Below are positions 42,992 through 52,377 of a DNA stretch of 64,000 bases, one piece after another (position 1 is the stretch's first letter; each line of letters begins with the position of its first letter). The stretch comes from Pseudomonas putida (GTDB taxonomy: Bacteria; Pseudomonadota; Gammaproteobacteria; Pseudomonadales; Pseudomonadaceae), in assembly GCF_002906855.1 (NCBI RefSeq), contig NZ_MINI01000048.1, forward strand, positions 744,001-808,000. The letters are read 5' to 3'. Under the pieces are notes generated by a model. That model worked only from the letters and a program-made list of their open reading frames with translations. It was not told the DNA's origin and searched no databases. A program made the position numbers and the translations under genes.

Positions 42992-44287
42992 ATGAAAGTT
43001 TTGATCATCGGCAGCGGCGGCCGTGAGCACGCCCTGGCCTGGAAAGTCGCCCAGGACCCACGCGTCGAGAAGGTCTTCGTTGCCCCGGGCAACGCCGGCA
43101 CCGCCATCGAGCCAAAATGCGAGAACGTCGCCATCGACGTGTGCGCGCTGGAGCAACTGGCTGACTTCGCCGAACAGAACGTCGACCTGACCATCGTCGG
43201 CCCGGAAGCGCCGCTGGTGATCGGCGTGGTCGACCTGTTCCGCAGCCGTGGCCTGGACTGCTTTGGCCCGACCAAGGGCGCGGCCCAGCTGGAAGGCTCC
43301 AAGGCCTTCACCAAGGACTTCCTGGCGCGCCACAAGATCCCGACCGCCGACTACCAGAACTTCACCGAGATCGAGCCGGCCCTGGCCTACCTGCAGGAAA
43401 AAGGCGCACCGATCGTGATCAAGGCCGACGGCCTGGCCGCGGGCAAGGGCGTGATCGTCGCCATGACCCTGGAAGAAGCAGAAGCCGCCGTGCGTGACAT
43501 GCTGGCCGGCAACGCCTTTGGCGAAGCGGGTTCGCGTGTGGTCATCGAAGAGTTCCTCGACGGCGAGGAAGCCAGCTTCATCGTCATGGTCGACGGCCAC
43601 AACGTGCTGCCAATGGCCACCAGCCAGGACCACAAGCGCGTCGGCGACCAGGACACCGGCCCGAACACCGGCGGCATGGGCGCCTACTCCCCTGCCCCGG
43701 TGGTTACCCCGGACGTACACCAGCGCGTGATGGATCAGGTGATCTGGCCGACCGTGCGCGGCATGGCCGAGGAAGGTAACGTCTACACTGGCTTCCTGTA
43801 TGCCGGCCTGATGATCGACAAGGCGGGCAACCCCAAGGTCATCGAGTTCAACTGCCGCTTCGGCGACCCTGAGACCCAGCCCGTCATGCTGCGCCTGGAG
43901 TCGAGCCTGGTGCTGCTGGTCGAAGCCGCCTTCGCCAAGGCGCTGGACAAGGTCGAAGCACAGTGGGACCCGCGCCCGAGCCTGGGTGTGGTGCTGGCTG
44001 CCGGCGGTTACCCGGGCGACTACGCCAAGGGCGACGTGATCAACGGCCTGGATGCCGCGGCCAAGATCGAAGGCAAGGTGTTCCATGCCGGTACTTCGCT
44101 GAAAGACGGCCAGGTCGTCACCAACGGCGGCCGTGTGCTCTGCGCCACCGCCATGGGTGCCAGCGTTGCCGATGCCCAGCAGCAGGCCTACCGCCTGGCC
44201 AAGGAAGTGAGCTGGAACGGCAGCTTCTACCGCACCGACATCGGCTACCGGGCCATCGCCCGCGAGCGCGGTGAACACCAGCAGTAA
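42992..44287 (+). CDS. purD: Phosphoribosylamine-glycine ligase (GARS)
   Basis: 431-residue ATP-grasp enzyme of step two of purine synthesis. Features: MKVLIIGSGGREHALAWK, IVGPEAPLVIGVVD, PIVIKADGLAAGKGV, the GEEASF loop and EFNCRFGDPETQPVMLRL. I chose the ATG at 42992, directly before MKVLIIGSGGREH; the 117-base in-frame extension upstream lies in the hairpin region. It lies between purH and retS, as in P. aeruginosa. Confidence 0.97.
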   Translation: MKVLIIGSGGREHALAWKVAQDPRVEKVFVAPGNAGTAIEPKCENVAIDVCALEQLADFAEQNVDLTIVGPEAPLVIGVVDLFRSRGLDCFGPTKGAAQLEGSKAFTKDFLARHKIPTADYQNFTEIEPALAYLQEKGAPIVIKADGLAAGKGVIVAMTLEEAEAAVRDMLAGNAFGEAGSRVVIEEFLDGEEASFIVMVDGHNVLPMATSQDHKRVGDQDTGPNTGGMGAYSPAPVVTPDVHQRVMDQVIWPTVRGMAEEGNVYTGFLYAGLMIDKAGNPKVIEFNCRFGDPETQPVMLRLESSLVLLVEAAFAKALDKVEAQWDPRPSLGVVLAAGGYPGDYAKGDVINGLDAAAKIEGKVFHAGTSLKDGQVVTNGGRVLCATAMGASVADAQQQAYRLAKEVSWNGSFYRTDIGYRAIARERGEHQQ

Positions 44288-44431
44288 GTTGTACCGGGTT
44301 GCCGCAGCGCACCACAGCACCTTGCGCCTGCGGTATCCGGCTCGTCGACAGGGCCCCGAGGGGCCTTGCCTTCGACTTGGCGCGCCGCGCATAGTTAGTA
44401 TCTGGCACATCGGCTAGGAAGGGATCTCGTA

Positions 44432-47203
44432 GTGCGTCGGCTTCGGATTGCCACAGCTCTGATCGTCAGCTTGCTGACCCTGTTCTGCCTGCTGCCGGCT
44501 TCGGCCGAACAGGGCGGAGGCTGGTCGGTTCTGCTCGATGAACAGGCCAACCTGCAATTGAGCGACGTGCGCTCCGATCGCTATCGCAGCCAGTTCAGCC
44601 CGACCACCCTTGGCGAGCTCGATGCGGCACCGGCCGAGCAGGCCCTGTGGTTGCACTATCGCCTGGAACCGGGTGACCAGGAGCAGCTGCTGCGCATTTT
44701 CGCCCCCGACCTGTCCCGCCTCGATCTGTACGCCCTTGATGGCGACAGGCTGCTGCGCCAGTTGCACCATGGCCGCCAGGCCGGCAATGGCAGCCCGACC
44801 CTGCGTGGCAGCGACCACGTATTATCCTTGCCCAACAGCCAGCACTCGCTGGACATCTACCTGCGCCTGGTCTCGGAGCACCAACTGCGCCCGGCGATAA
44901 GCCTGGAGCCTGCAGCGGTAGCTGCCTCCGACCATAGCCAACCGTTGCTGTTCGGCATGCTGTTCGGCGGCCTGGTGATGCTCATCCTGCACAACCTGAT
45001 CCGCTTCCTCTACACCCGTTCAAGCACCACGCTGTATCTCGCCCTGTACCACGGGCTGATGATGCTCAGCGGCCTGATCCTGCTCAACCTCAGCGGCCCG
45101 TGGTGGCACCTGTGGCACAGCGCGCAAACCCCCGCCGCCTACCTGACCCTGGTGCTGGCCGGGCTGTCAGGGCTGTATTTCACCCAACATTTCTTCGCCC
45201 CCCGCAACTCACCGCGGCTTAATCGCCTGCTGCAGGGCGAAATGCTGGTCGCTGCGGTCAGCGGCCTGATCCTGCTGTTCATCGACACCTTGCCGCTCAA
45301 CCTGATGACCTATGCCCTTTTGGCCATCGGCAGTGTGACCATGCTGCTGGCCAGCAGCTACCACTGGTACAGGGGCTATGCACCCGCACGCCTGTTCAGC
45401 ATCGCCATGCTGGTGTTCAACCTTGGCGGCCTGGTACTGCTGCCGGCCCTGCTCGGACTGACCCGCACCTCGACACCCTGGCTGCTGTGCATCCTCCTGG
45501 GCATGACGGTGGTCAGCGGCCTGCTGCTGAACCTGGCCGTCAGCGAGCGCCTGCGGCGCATCAGCGAAGAACGCTTCAGTGCCAGCCGTGCACTGGCAGC
45601 CAGCGATGCCGAGATCAACGCGAAGGCAGAGTTCCTGGCCAAGATCAGCCACGAAATCCGTACCCCCATGAATGGTGTGCTGGGCATGACCGAGCTGTTG
45701 CTCGGCACGCCGCTGTCGGTCAAGCAGCGCGACTATGTGCAGACCATCCACAGCGCCGGCAACGAGCTGCTGACGCTGATCAACGAGATTCTCGACATTT
45801 CCAAGTTGGAGTCGCGGCAGATCGAACTGGATGACGTGCAGTTCGACCTGAACGCCCTGATCGAAGACTGCCTGAACATTTTCCGCGCCAAGGCCGAGCA
45901 GCAGAACATCGAGCTGATCAGCTTCACCCAGCCGCAGGTGCCGCGGGTCATCAGTGGTGATCCGACACGCCTGCGCCAGGCGCTGTCGAGCCTGCTGGAA
46001 AATGCCCTGAAGAACACTTCCCAGGGCGAGATCCTGCTGGTGGTGGCGCTGGACCAACGCGGCGAGATTCCGCGCCTGCGCATTGCCGTGCAGGACAGTG
46101 GCGAGCCGCTGCCTGCTGCCGAGCGCGAGGCCTTGCTGCAGGCCGAACTGCACAGCCACCACTTCCTCTCCAGCAACAAGCTCGGCGGCCACCTGGGGCT
46201 GGTCATTGCCAAGCAGCTGATCGGCCTGATGCAAGGCGAGTTCGGCATCAAGAGCAGCACCAGCATGGGCAACACCCTGTGGCTGACCTTGCCGCTCGAC
46301 CCGTCACGCCTGGAGCAGCCACCGGCCGACCTGGACGGCCCGTTGCGCGACGCCCGGGTCCTGGTGGTGGACGACAACGACACCTGCCGCAAGGTACTGG
46401 TGCAGCAATGCAGCGCCTGGGGCATGAATGTCAGCGCGGTGCCGTCCGGCAAGGAAGCGCTGGCCCTGCTGCGAACCAAGGCGCACCTGCGCGACTACTT
46501 CGACGCCGTATTGCTGGACCAGAACATGCCAGGCATGACCGGCATGCAGCTGGCGGCCAAGATCAAGGAAGACCCGAGCCTGAACCACGACATCCTGGTG
46601 GTGATGCTCACTGGCATCAGCAACGCGCCCAGCAAGGTCATCGCGCGCAATGCCGGGGTCAAGCGCATCCTTGCCAAACCGGTTGCCGGCTATACGCTCA
46701 AGACCACCCTGGCCGAAGAACTGGCCCAGCGCGGCCACGAGCAGGCCGTGCCGGCTACGCTACCCGGCGCGCAAGGCACCCTTGAGCTGCCGAGCGACTT
46801 CCGTGTGCTGGTGGCCGAAGACAACAGCATCTCGACCAAAGTCATCCGCGGCATGCTCGGCAAGCTCAACCTGGAGCCCGACACCGCCAGCAACGGCGAG
46901 GAGGCCTTGCAGGCGATGAAGGCACAGCGTTACGACCTGGTGCTGATGGACTGCGAAATGCCGGTGCTGGATGGTTTTTCCGCGACTCAGCAGCTGCGCG
47001 CCTGGGAAACCACCAACCAGCGCCAGCGCACCCCGGTGGTGGCGCTGACCGCGCATATACTGGCAGAGCACAAGGAACGCGCGCGGCTGGCCGGCATGGA
47101 CGGGCACATGGCCAAGCCGGTCGAGCTGTCGCAATTGCGCGAGTTGATCCAGTACTGGGCCAATCAGCGCGAAGCCAAAGCTGACCCAGTACAGACTTCT
47201 TGA
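44432..47203 (+). CDS. retS: Hybrid sensor kinase RetS
   Basis: 923-residue membrane hybrid sensor that in P. aeruginosa blocks GacS and so restrains the Gac/Rsm switch to sessile life. Order: signal peptide (1-25), periplasmic 7TMR-DISMED2 sensor (~26-165), seven-helix 7TM-DISM (~170-370), HisKA with H407 (ISHEIRTPMNG), ATPase-like domain, receiver 1 (D696) and receiver 2 (D840). The ATPase G1 box reads DSGEPLP rather than DxGxG, so kinase activity is doubtful. Start is GTG at 44432 with AGGAAGGGA upstream. Its place after purD equals the P. aeruginosa retS locus (recalled). Confidence 0.9.
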   Translation: MRRLRIATALIVSLLTLFCLLPASAEQGGGWSVLLDEQANLQLSDVRSDRYRSQFSPTTLGELDAAPAEQALWLHYRLEPGDQEQLLRIFAPDLSRLDLYALDGDRLLRQLHHGRQAGNGSPTLRGSDHVLSLPNSQHSLDIYLRLVSEHQLRPAISLEPAAVAASDHSQPLLFGMLFGGLVMLILHNLIRFLYTRSSTTLYLALYHGLMMLSGLILLNLSGPWWHLWHSAQTPAAYLTLVLAGLSGLYFTQHFFAPRNSPRLNRLLQGEMLVAAVSGLILLFIDTLPLNLMTYALLAIGSVTMLLASSYHWYRGYAPARLFSIAMLVFNLGGLVLLPALLGLTRTSTPWLLCILLGMTVVSGLLLNLAVSERLRRISEERFSASRALAASDAEINAKAEFLAKISHEIRTPMNGVLGMTELLLGTPLSVKQRDYVQTIHSAGNELLTLINEILDISKLESRQIELDDVQFDLNALIEDCLNIFRAKAEQQNIELISFTQPQVPRVISGDPTRLRQALSSLLENALKNTSQGEILLVVALDQRGEIPRLRIAVQDSGEPLPAAEREALLQAELHSHHFLSSNKLGGHLGLVIAKQLIGLMQGEFGIKSSTSMGNTLWLTLPLDPSRLEQPPADLDGPLRDARVLVVDDNDTCRKVLVQQCSAWGMNVSAVPSGKEALALLRTKAHLRDYFDAVLLDQNMPGMTGMQLAAKIKEDPSLNHDILVVMLTGISNAPSKVIARNAGVKRILAKPVAGYTLKTTLAEELAQRGHEQAVPATLPGAQGTLELPSDFRVLVAEDNSISTKVIRGMLGKLNLEPDTASNGEEALQAMKAQRYDLVLMDCEMPVLDGFSATQQLRAWETTNQRQRTPVVALTAHILAEHKERARLAGMDGHMAKPVELSQLRELIQYWANQREAKADPVQTS

Positions 47204-47254
47204 CCCAACCGAACGCACGCCTACACACCACGCTTCTCACTCAAGGACCATCCC

Positions 47255-47851
47255 ATGCTCCACGAGTTGTTCAGTGTCTACCTGAAGATGCTGGTGCTCT
47301 ATAGCCCGTTCTTCGTGCTGTCGTGCTTCATCAGTTTGACCCGTGGCCACTCCAGCAAAGAGCGCAAGCAACTGGCCTGGAAGGTCGCCTTTGCCGCGCT
47401 GGTGGCCAGCGTGCTGCTGTACCTGTTCGGCAGGGTGATCTTCGGTATTTTCGGCATCACCGCCGACGCCTTCCGCATCGGTGCCGGCAGCGTGCTGTTC
47501 ATTTCGGCGTTGAGCATGGCCCAGGGTAAACCGGCTGTGCAGGCCGACAACGTGCAGCAGGACGTGACCATCGTGCCGCTGACCATCCCGCTCACTGTCG
47601 GCCCCGGCACCATCGGTGCACTGCTGGTGATGGGCGTGGGCCAACCGCACTGGGACGACAAGCTGCTGGCCATCGTCAGCATCGCCCTGGCCAGCTTCAC
47701 CGTAGGCCTGGTGCTGTACCTGTCGCACGGCATCGAAAAACTGCTCGGGGACCAGGGCCTGCAGATCGTCAGCCGCTTGATGGGGCTGTTCGTCTGCGCC
47801 CTGGCGGCGCAGATCATCTTCACCGGGATCAAGGGCTACCTGCTCGGTTAG
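47255..47851 (+). CDS. MarC-family integral membrane protein
   Basis: 198-residue protein with six hydrophobic segments. The MarC/UPF0056 signatures are the YSPFFVLSCFISLT opening, the second helix after RKQLAWKVAF, AFRIGAGSVLFISALSM and the re-entrant VPLTIPLTVGPGTIGALL. Its closest known relative type is E. coli YhgN. Despite the name, MarC proteins are not shown to give multidrug resistance; transport of small solutes has been proposed. It converges on cobJ with nine bases between stops, leaving no room for a terminator. Confidence 0.88.
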   Translation: MLHELFSVYLKMLVLYSPFFVLSCFISLTRGHSSKERKQLAWKVAFAALVASVLLYLFGRVIFGIFGITADAFRIGAGSVLFISALSMAQGKPAVQADNVQQDVTIVPLTIPLTVGPGTIGALLVMGVGQPHWDDKLLAIVSIALASFTVGLVLYLSHGIEKLLGDQGLQIVSRLMGLFVCALAAQIIFTGIKGYLLG

Positions 47852-47860
47852 CCCTCGGAC

Positions 47861-49567
47861 TCAGGGCGCGACCGGGTACCAGCGCGGGGTGTAGACCCAC
47901 TGCCCACCCTCGACGCGAGCAAAGGTGCAGGTGGTCGACGAACCCACCAGCACCATCGTGCGCATGTCGACCATCTCGGGCGTCAGCTCGGCCAGCGTCA
48001 CCACCCTCAGGGTCTGCCCTGGCCTGCCGATATCACGGCCCAGCACCACAGGCGTCTGCCCGTCGCGGTGCCGGCGCACAACCTCCAGCGCAACACCGAG
48101 TTGATGCGGTCTGGATTTGGAGATCGGGTTGTAGAAGGCCAGCACCAGATCCGCCTGGGAAGCCAGGTCCAGGCGTTTTTCGATGATCGACCAGGGCTTG
48201 AGGTTATCCGACAGCGACATCACGCAGAAGTCGTGCCCCAATGGCGCGCCGGCTTGTGCGGCGGTTGCCAGCGAAGCCGATACGCCTGGCAGGATCTCCA
48301 GGTCCACCCGATGCCAGGCGGGGTCCGTAGAGGCATGCAGGGCTTCCAGCACCGCGGCGGCCATGGCGAACACACCCGGGTCGCCTGAGGACACCACTAC
48401 CACCGAACGCCCCTGGGTCGCCAGCTCGAAGGCATGCCGGGCACGCTGCATCTCTTCACGGTTATCGGTGCAGTGCTGCACCTGATCGTCACGGAACGGC
48501 CCAGCCATGCGCACGTAGGTCTCGTAGCCGAGGATGTCCTCGGCACGCGCCAGTTCGGCTTTTACCGCCGGCACCATCAGCTCGGCCGCACCAGGGCCCA
48601 GGCCGATCACCGCCAGGCGACCACGCTTGCGACCCAGGCGCGCCGTGTCGACCGGCAGTGGGGCCGATGCGATCACCAGGCCCGACTGTTCGATAAGGCG
48701 AGCCTCGGGCAACGCCTCGGCCGCCATGCTGGCCAACGTGCCGTTCATTGCCGCGAAGCGCAGCACGACACCCAGTTCTGCCGCGGCCTCGTGCAAGGAT
48801 GGCTCGGCCATCGCCTGCTCGGCGACCAGCAGGCAAGCCAGGGAGGGCTCGGCAATGCCGGCCTCACGCAAGGCGCCGCGCACTTGCTCGGCCAGACCAG
48901 GCCCGCCTGCAGCGAGCGCCACCACCACGGAGCGTGGGTGGATCAGCAGTTCGTCACGGCTGGCCACGCGCGCATCACAACCAACATGGATGGTGCGCCG
49001 GGCCGTGTCACTGGCGGGCAACTGCGCCTGCGCAAGCCAGGGTGCGTCCCCCTCGACACGTACGCTTTCGCCGGCCAGCAGGTCGGAGACAAAGCGCTTA
49101 CCCTGTTCGAGGTCTGCCAGGGCATAGCCCTCGGGCGGGTTGAGCAGGCAAGTGCCGAAGCGTAGTTCGCCACTGGTGGTGATTGCAGCCGCCACACCCA
49201 GAGCCTCGCCGAGCTCACGTGCCATGCCATTGACCCCGCTCAGGCCACCCAGCAATGGCACCACTGCACTACCGTCCTCGGCCACGGCTAACACTGGCGG
49301 TTCCGCACCTTTCTCATCGAGCAGGCTGGCCAGGCTGCGGATGACGATGCCGGCGGCGCACAGGGCGATGATCGGGACGGCCTGCTGGTACAGCACGCGC
49401 AAGGTATCGCCGAAGCCGTCGTAATACTGATCGGCACCCTCGACCCGGCCACGCAAACCGTGGATGGTCGCCTGTGGATAACGTTGCTGGATGCGCTGCG
49501 CCGTAGCCAGGCTGCCGCCGCCCAGAATGACGATGGCAGGCGCCTGTTGCCTGTTCAGCCCTGCCAT
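47861..49567 (-). CDS. cobJ: CbiG-CobJ fusion, precorrin-3B C17-methyltransferase
   Basis: 568-residue fused corrin enzyme. The C-terminal ~250 residues (from about 318, GRLAVIGLGPGAAELM) are a SAM-dependent tetrapyrrole methyltransferase with SSGDPGVFAMA, LPGVSA and AFYNPISKSR, the CobJ/CbiH class that contracts the ring while methylating C17. The N-terminal ~310 residues resemble CbiG, including a CobE-like unit (IHVGCDARVASRDELLI onward), perhaps helping ring opening or substrate holding. It is the last gene of cobGHIJ, and its start overlaps the end of cobI by 13 bases. Confidence 0.92.
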   Translation of the reverse strand: MAGLNRQQAPAIVILGGGSLATAQRIQQRYPQATIHGLRGRVEGADQYYDGFGDTLRVLYQQAVPIIALCAAGIVIRSLASLLDEKGAEPPVLAVAEDGSAVVPLLGGLSGVNGMARELGEALGVAAAITTSGELRFGTCLLNPPEGYALADLEQGKRFVSDLLAGESVRVEGDAPWLAQAQLPASDTARRTIHVGCDARVASRDELLIHPRSVVVALAAGGPGLAEQVRGALREAGIAEPSLACLLVAEQAMAEPSLHEAAAELGVVLRFAAMNGTLASMAAEALPEARLIEQSGLVIASAPLPVDTARLGRKRGRLAVIGLGPGAAELMVPAVKAELARAEDILGYETYVRMAGPFRDDQVQHCTDNREEMQRARHAFELATQGRSVVVVSSGDPGVFAMAAAVLEALHASTDPAWHRVDLEILPGVSASLATAAQAGAPLGHDFCVMSLSDNLKPWSIIEKRLDLASQADLVLAFYNPISKSRPHQLGVALEVVRRHRDGQTPVVLGRDIGRPGQTLRVVTLAELTPEMVDMRTMVLVGSSTTCTFARVEGGQWVYTPRWYPVAP

Positions 49568-50286
49568 TTTTCCCCCGGCACGATGATCAGCGAGAAGTAC
49601 GGTGAGGACTGCGGGTCCACGTTATCCAGTGGCACGATCTTCTGGTTGGCCATGGTCGCCCGCTCGACATACAGCGCACGCCCGTCCAGGCCCAGTTCGC
49701 CCAGCACCTGGCGCACCTTGGGGAAGTTGCGGCCAAGCTTCATGATCACCGCCGCATCGGCATCTGCCAGCCGGCGCTTGAGCTCTTCGGCGGGCAGTAC
49801 GCCCGACAGTACCGACAGGCTCTGGTTGCGATACACCAGTGGCGCGCCCAGTACCGACGCGCCACCGAGCATCGAACAGACGCCCGGGACCACTTCGGCC
49901 TCATGCTGCCGGGCCAGGCGGTCATGCAGGTACATGTAAGAGCCGTAGAAGAACGGGTCACCTTCGCAGATCACGGCCACATCGCGACCGGCATCCAGGT
50001 GCTCGGCCACCTGTACGGCCGCTTCATCGTAGAAATCGCTGATCACTTGTTCGTAGGACAGCGGCGCGGGCAGTGCCTCAGTAGTCACCGGGTATACCAA
50101 AGGCAGCAAGGTCTGCTCGGCTTGCAGGTGTGCCTCAATGATGCCGAAGGCGTTGCCGCGTTTGCCCTTGGCCACGAAATACGCCACCACTGGCGCCTCG
50201 CGCAGCAGCCGCAGTGCCTTGACGGTGATCAGTTCAGGGTCGCCGGGGCCTACGCCCAGGCCCAGCAGTCGTCCGCGCACCATCAC
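49555..50286 (-). CDS. cobI: Precorrin-2 C20-methyltransferase
   Basis: 243-residue SAM methyltransferase making precorrin-3A. It has the family opening GRLLGLGVGPGDPELITVKALR, the P-loop-like CEGDPFFYGSYMYL and VPGVCSMLGGAS. Start and stop overlap both neighbours (4 bases with cobH, 13 with cobJ), indicating one tightly coupled transcript cobG-cobH-cobI-cobJ. Confidence 0.96.
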   Translation of the reverse strand: MMVRGRLLGLGVGPGDPELITVKALRLLREAPVVAYFVAKGKRGNAFGIIEAHLQAEQTLLPLVYPVTTEALPAPLSYEQVISDFYDEAAVQVAEHLDAGRDVAVICEGDPFFYGSYMYLHDRLARQHEAEVVPGVCSMLGGASVLGAPLVYRNQSLSVLSGVLPAEELKRRLADADAAVIMKLGRNFPKVRQVLGELGLDGRALYVERATMANQKIVPLDNVDPQSSPYFSLIIVPGEKWQG

Positions 50287-50909
50287 TCCACCTCCGTGGC
50301 CAGGGCGTTGACCGCAGCAGCGGCCATCGCGCTACCGCCCAGGCGGCCCTGCATGATCACGAACGGCACGCCACGGCTGTCGGCGGCAAGCATTGCCTTG
50401 GACTCGGCAGCGCCGACGAAGCCAACCGGGAAGCCAAGGATCAAGGCGGGCTTTGGCGCCCCGGCATCGATCATCTCCAGCAGGTAGAACAGCGCAGTCG
50501 GGGCATTGCCGATCACCACCACGCTGCCTTCCAGGTGCGGACGCCACAGCTCCAGGGCCACGGCGGAACGGGTGTTGCCGGCATCCTTGGCCAGGCCTGG
50601 CACGCTCGGGTCGCGCAGGGTGCAGATCACCGGATTGTTGGCGGGCAGGCGCGCGCGGGTGATGCCTTCGGCAACCATGTGCGCGTCGCAGAGGATCGGC
50701 GCGCCGTTGGCCAGGGCTTCACGACCGGCGCGGCCGGCCCCTTCGGAGAACTGCAGGCCGTCGATGGCGTCGACCATACCGCAGGCATGGATCACGCGCA
50801 CGGCGAGCTTTTCCAGGTCTGCGGGGATCCGCTCGAGCCGGGCTTCCTCACGGATGATCCGGAAGGAATTGCGATAGATCTCCTGACCATCGCGGATGTA
50901 ATCAATCAT
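50283..50909 (-). CDS. cobH: Precorrin-8X methylmutase
   Basis: 208-residue enzyme that moves a methyl group from C11 to C12, forming hydrogenobyrinate. The proton-donating His is in RVIHACGM; further family sequence is PILCDAHMVAEGITR, NAPTALFYLLEMI and GFPVGFVGAAESK. I chose the ATG at 50909 (MIDYIRDGQEIY is the normal N-terminus). It overlaps the cobG end by eight bases. Confidence 0.96.
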   Translation of the reverse strand: MIDYIRDGQEIYRNSFRIIREEARLERIPADLEKLAVRVIHACGMVDAIDGLQFSEGAGRAGREALANGAPILCDAHMVAEGITRARLPANNPVICTLRDPSVPGLAKDAGNTRSAVALELWRPHLEGSVVVIGNAPTALFYLLEMIDAGAPKPALILGFPVGFVGAAESKAMLAADSRGVPFVIMQGRLGGSAMAAAAVNALATEVE

Positions 50910-52233
50910 CAAGGTGCTCCGTCGGCAGGGCGAGCATGGCGCCTGCTTCATTCAAGGTAAGGTCGGAGGCGCGCAGGGCACCCAGGCCCGGCAGGTGCGC
51001 GTCACGCAAATAGAGGTCATAGCGGCCCGGTGAACGGGCCAGCAAGGTGGCCGGGGCGACATGGGCCACGGCACAGGAACGGGGGCAGCCGGACAAATGC
51101 ACGCTGCCGGGCACGCCACTGCCCAGCAGCGCCGCCAGCTCGACTGCATCGGCCTTGGTGTCGGCCTGGGCCTTGGCGCAGCCACTGCTGCCGGTGCAGG
51201 CAACCACGCGCGCCAGGGGCTCATCGGCCTGGCAGAGCAGGCCCAGTGCCGACAGCTCGACGCGGGCCTGACCGAGGTCGGATGAGGCGATGTTGGTCAG
51301 CATCAGGCTTTGCCACGGGGTCAGGCGCAGGCTGCCATCCCCCCATTGGCGGGCCACCCGGGCAGCGCCACGCAACATGGCCGGTGACAGGCGGCCCAGC
51401 GGCGGCGCGACGCCCAATGCCATGCCCTTGTGCTGCGCCACGGCACCCAGCCACGGGCGTTGCGCGCCTTCACGCCGCCACCCAAGCACGGCCGCATCGC
51501 GGCGGAGTTGCAAGCCGAGACCGTCGATGAAGACATCGACCTGGCAACCTTCCAGCAACTGGCGCATGCGCGACTGCTCCGGGCTGGCCAGATCGAGGAA
51601 TCGATCGAGCATCGCGCGCACCAGCGCCAGCCCCTGCTCCAGCGGCACCGCGCCCAGGACCTGGCCATCGGCCGGGCAGCTGGCCAGGCCAAATGCCAGC
51701 CAGTCGCGCTGCTCCAGGCGCAGTGCCGAGAGCCACAGGTCGTGAGGGTGATCGAGCATCGCCACGCCTTCACCCCCATCGAGCTGCACGGCGAACTTGG
51801 CCGACAACTGATGGAAGCGCGGCGTACCTTGCAGCAGGTCGAGGATCTGCCCGGCCAGGGGGCGTACATCCAGCAGCATCGACGGGTCATGACCAGCCAG
51901 CGGACTGAGCATCAGGTTGCGCACGTCATCGCTGGCCGCGTCACGCGGACCGAGGCCGGCGGCCAGCAGGCTTTCGACCAACCCGGCATGATCGCTGCCG
52001 ATACCGCGGATCTGCAGATTGCCGCGGTTGGTGGCCTCGATCACCCCGCCCGCAAAATGCTCGGCTGCCGCCGACACCGCCTCGGCCTGGTCGGCCAGCA
52101 GCAGGCCGCCGGGCAGCTTGATGCGGCAGATGCCACCGTCACGGGCGCTGACGATGCGCCACAACCCCGGGCAAGCCGAGGGACGGGGTGATACTACGAG
52201 GGTGTTGGATGGCGTCAAAGGGGCGTCCGGCAA
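50902..52233 (-). CDS. cobG: Precorrin-3B synthase (oxygen-dependent monooxygenase)
   Basis: 443-residue nitrite/sulfite-reductase-like protein that uses O2 to make precorrin-3B, the step that defines the aerobic cobalamin route. The [4Fe-4S] ligands are C346 and C352 (CTGSSGC) and C383 and C387 (CPRSC). Two ferredoxin-like half domains start near residues 30 and 270 (GGICRIKLPGG and LGRLSPAMLRGAAR). First gene of the minus-strand cob operon, divergent from cobL across 144 bases. Confidence 0.93.
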   Translation of the reverse strand: MPDAPLTPSNTLVVSPRPSACPGLWRIVSARDGGICRIKLPGGLLLADQAEAVSAAAEHFAGGVIEATNRGNLQIRGIGSDHAGLVESLLAAGLGPRDAASDDVRNLMLSPLAGHDPSMLLDVRPLAGQILDLLQGTPRFHQLSAKFAVQLDGGEGVAMLDHPHDLWLSALRLEQRDWLAFGLASCPADGQVLGAVPLEQGLALVRAMLDRFLDLASPEQSRMRQLLEGCQVDVFIDGLGLQLRRDAAVLGWRREGAQRPWLGAVAQHKGMALGVAPPLGRLSPAMLRGAARVARQWGDGSLRLTPWQSLMLTNIASSDLGQARVELSALGLLCQADEPLARVVACTGSSGCAKAQADTKADAVELAALLGSGVPGSVHLSGCPRSCAVAHVAPATLLARSPGRYDLYLRDAHLPGLGALRASDLTLNEAGAMLALPTEHLDD

Positions 52234-52327
52234 TCGCTGAAAATGCGCTTGAGTGTAGAAGGCGCGGTATTATGCCTGCTTTGTCCGACGGCATGAAAAG
52301 CCGGTGGTCGAGCGTCAACAGCGATTG
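52231..52327. promoter_or_regulatory. Divergent cobG/cobL control region with a spaced inverted repeat
   Basis: CAATCGCTG (52231-52239) is the exact complement of CAGCGATTG (52319-52327), about 80 bases apart, one copy touching the cobG start codon. No B12-box-like element or cobalamin riboswitch fold was seen. Promoters for both directions must lie here, but none is convincing by eye. Confidence 0.3.
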
Positions 52328-52377
52328 AGCAAAAATTATGGGGGCGCTGGGCAGCCCCAGACCCCGAAGAGGTATCA

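Noticed and set aside
42872..44410. Minus-strand open frame opposite purD
   Set aside because: purD is fully supported by ATP-grasp motifs; the antisense product is low complexity.
48068..52191. Several plus-strand open frames through the cobGHIJ operon
   Set aside because: They lie antisense to overlapping genes with clear methyltransferase, methylmutase and Fe-S motifs.
52234..52377. Cobalamin riboswitch between cobG and cobL
   Set aside because: The gap is short and I see no B12-box-like GCCACTG element or the expected long multi-stem leader. A covariance search would settle it.
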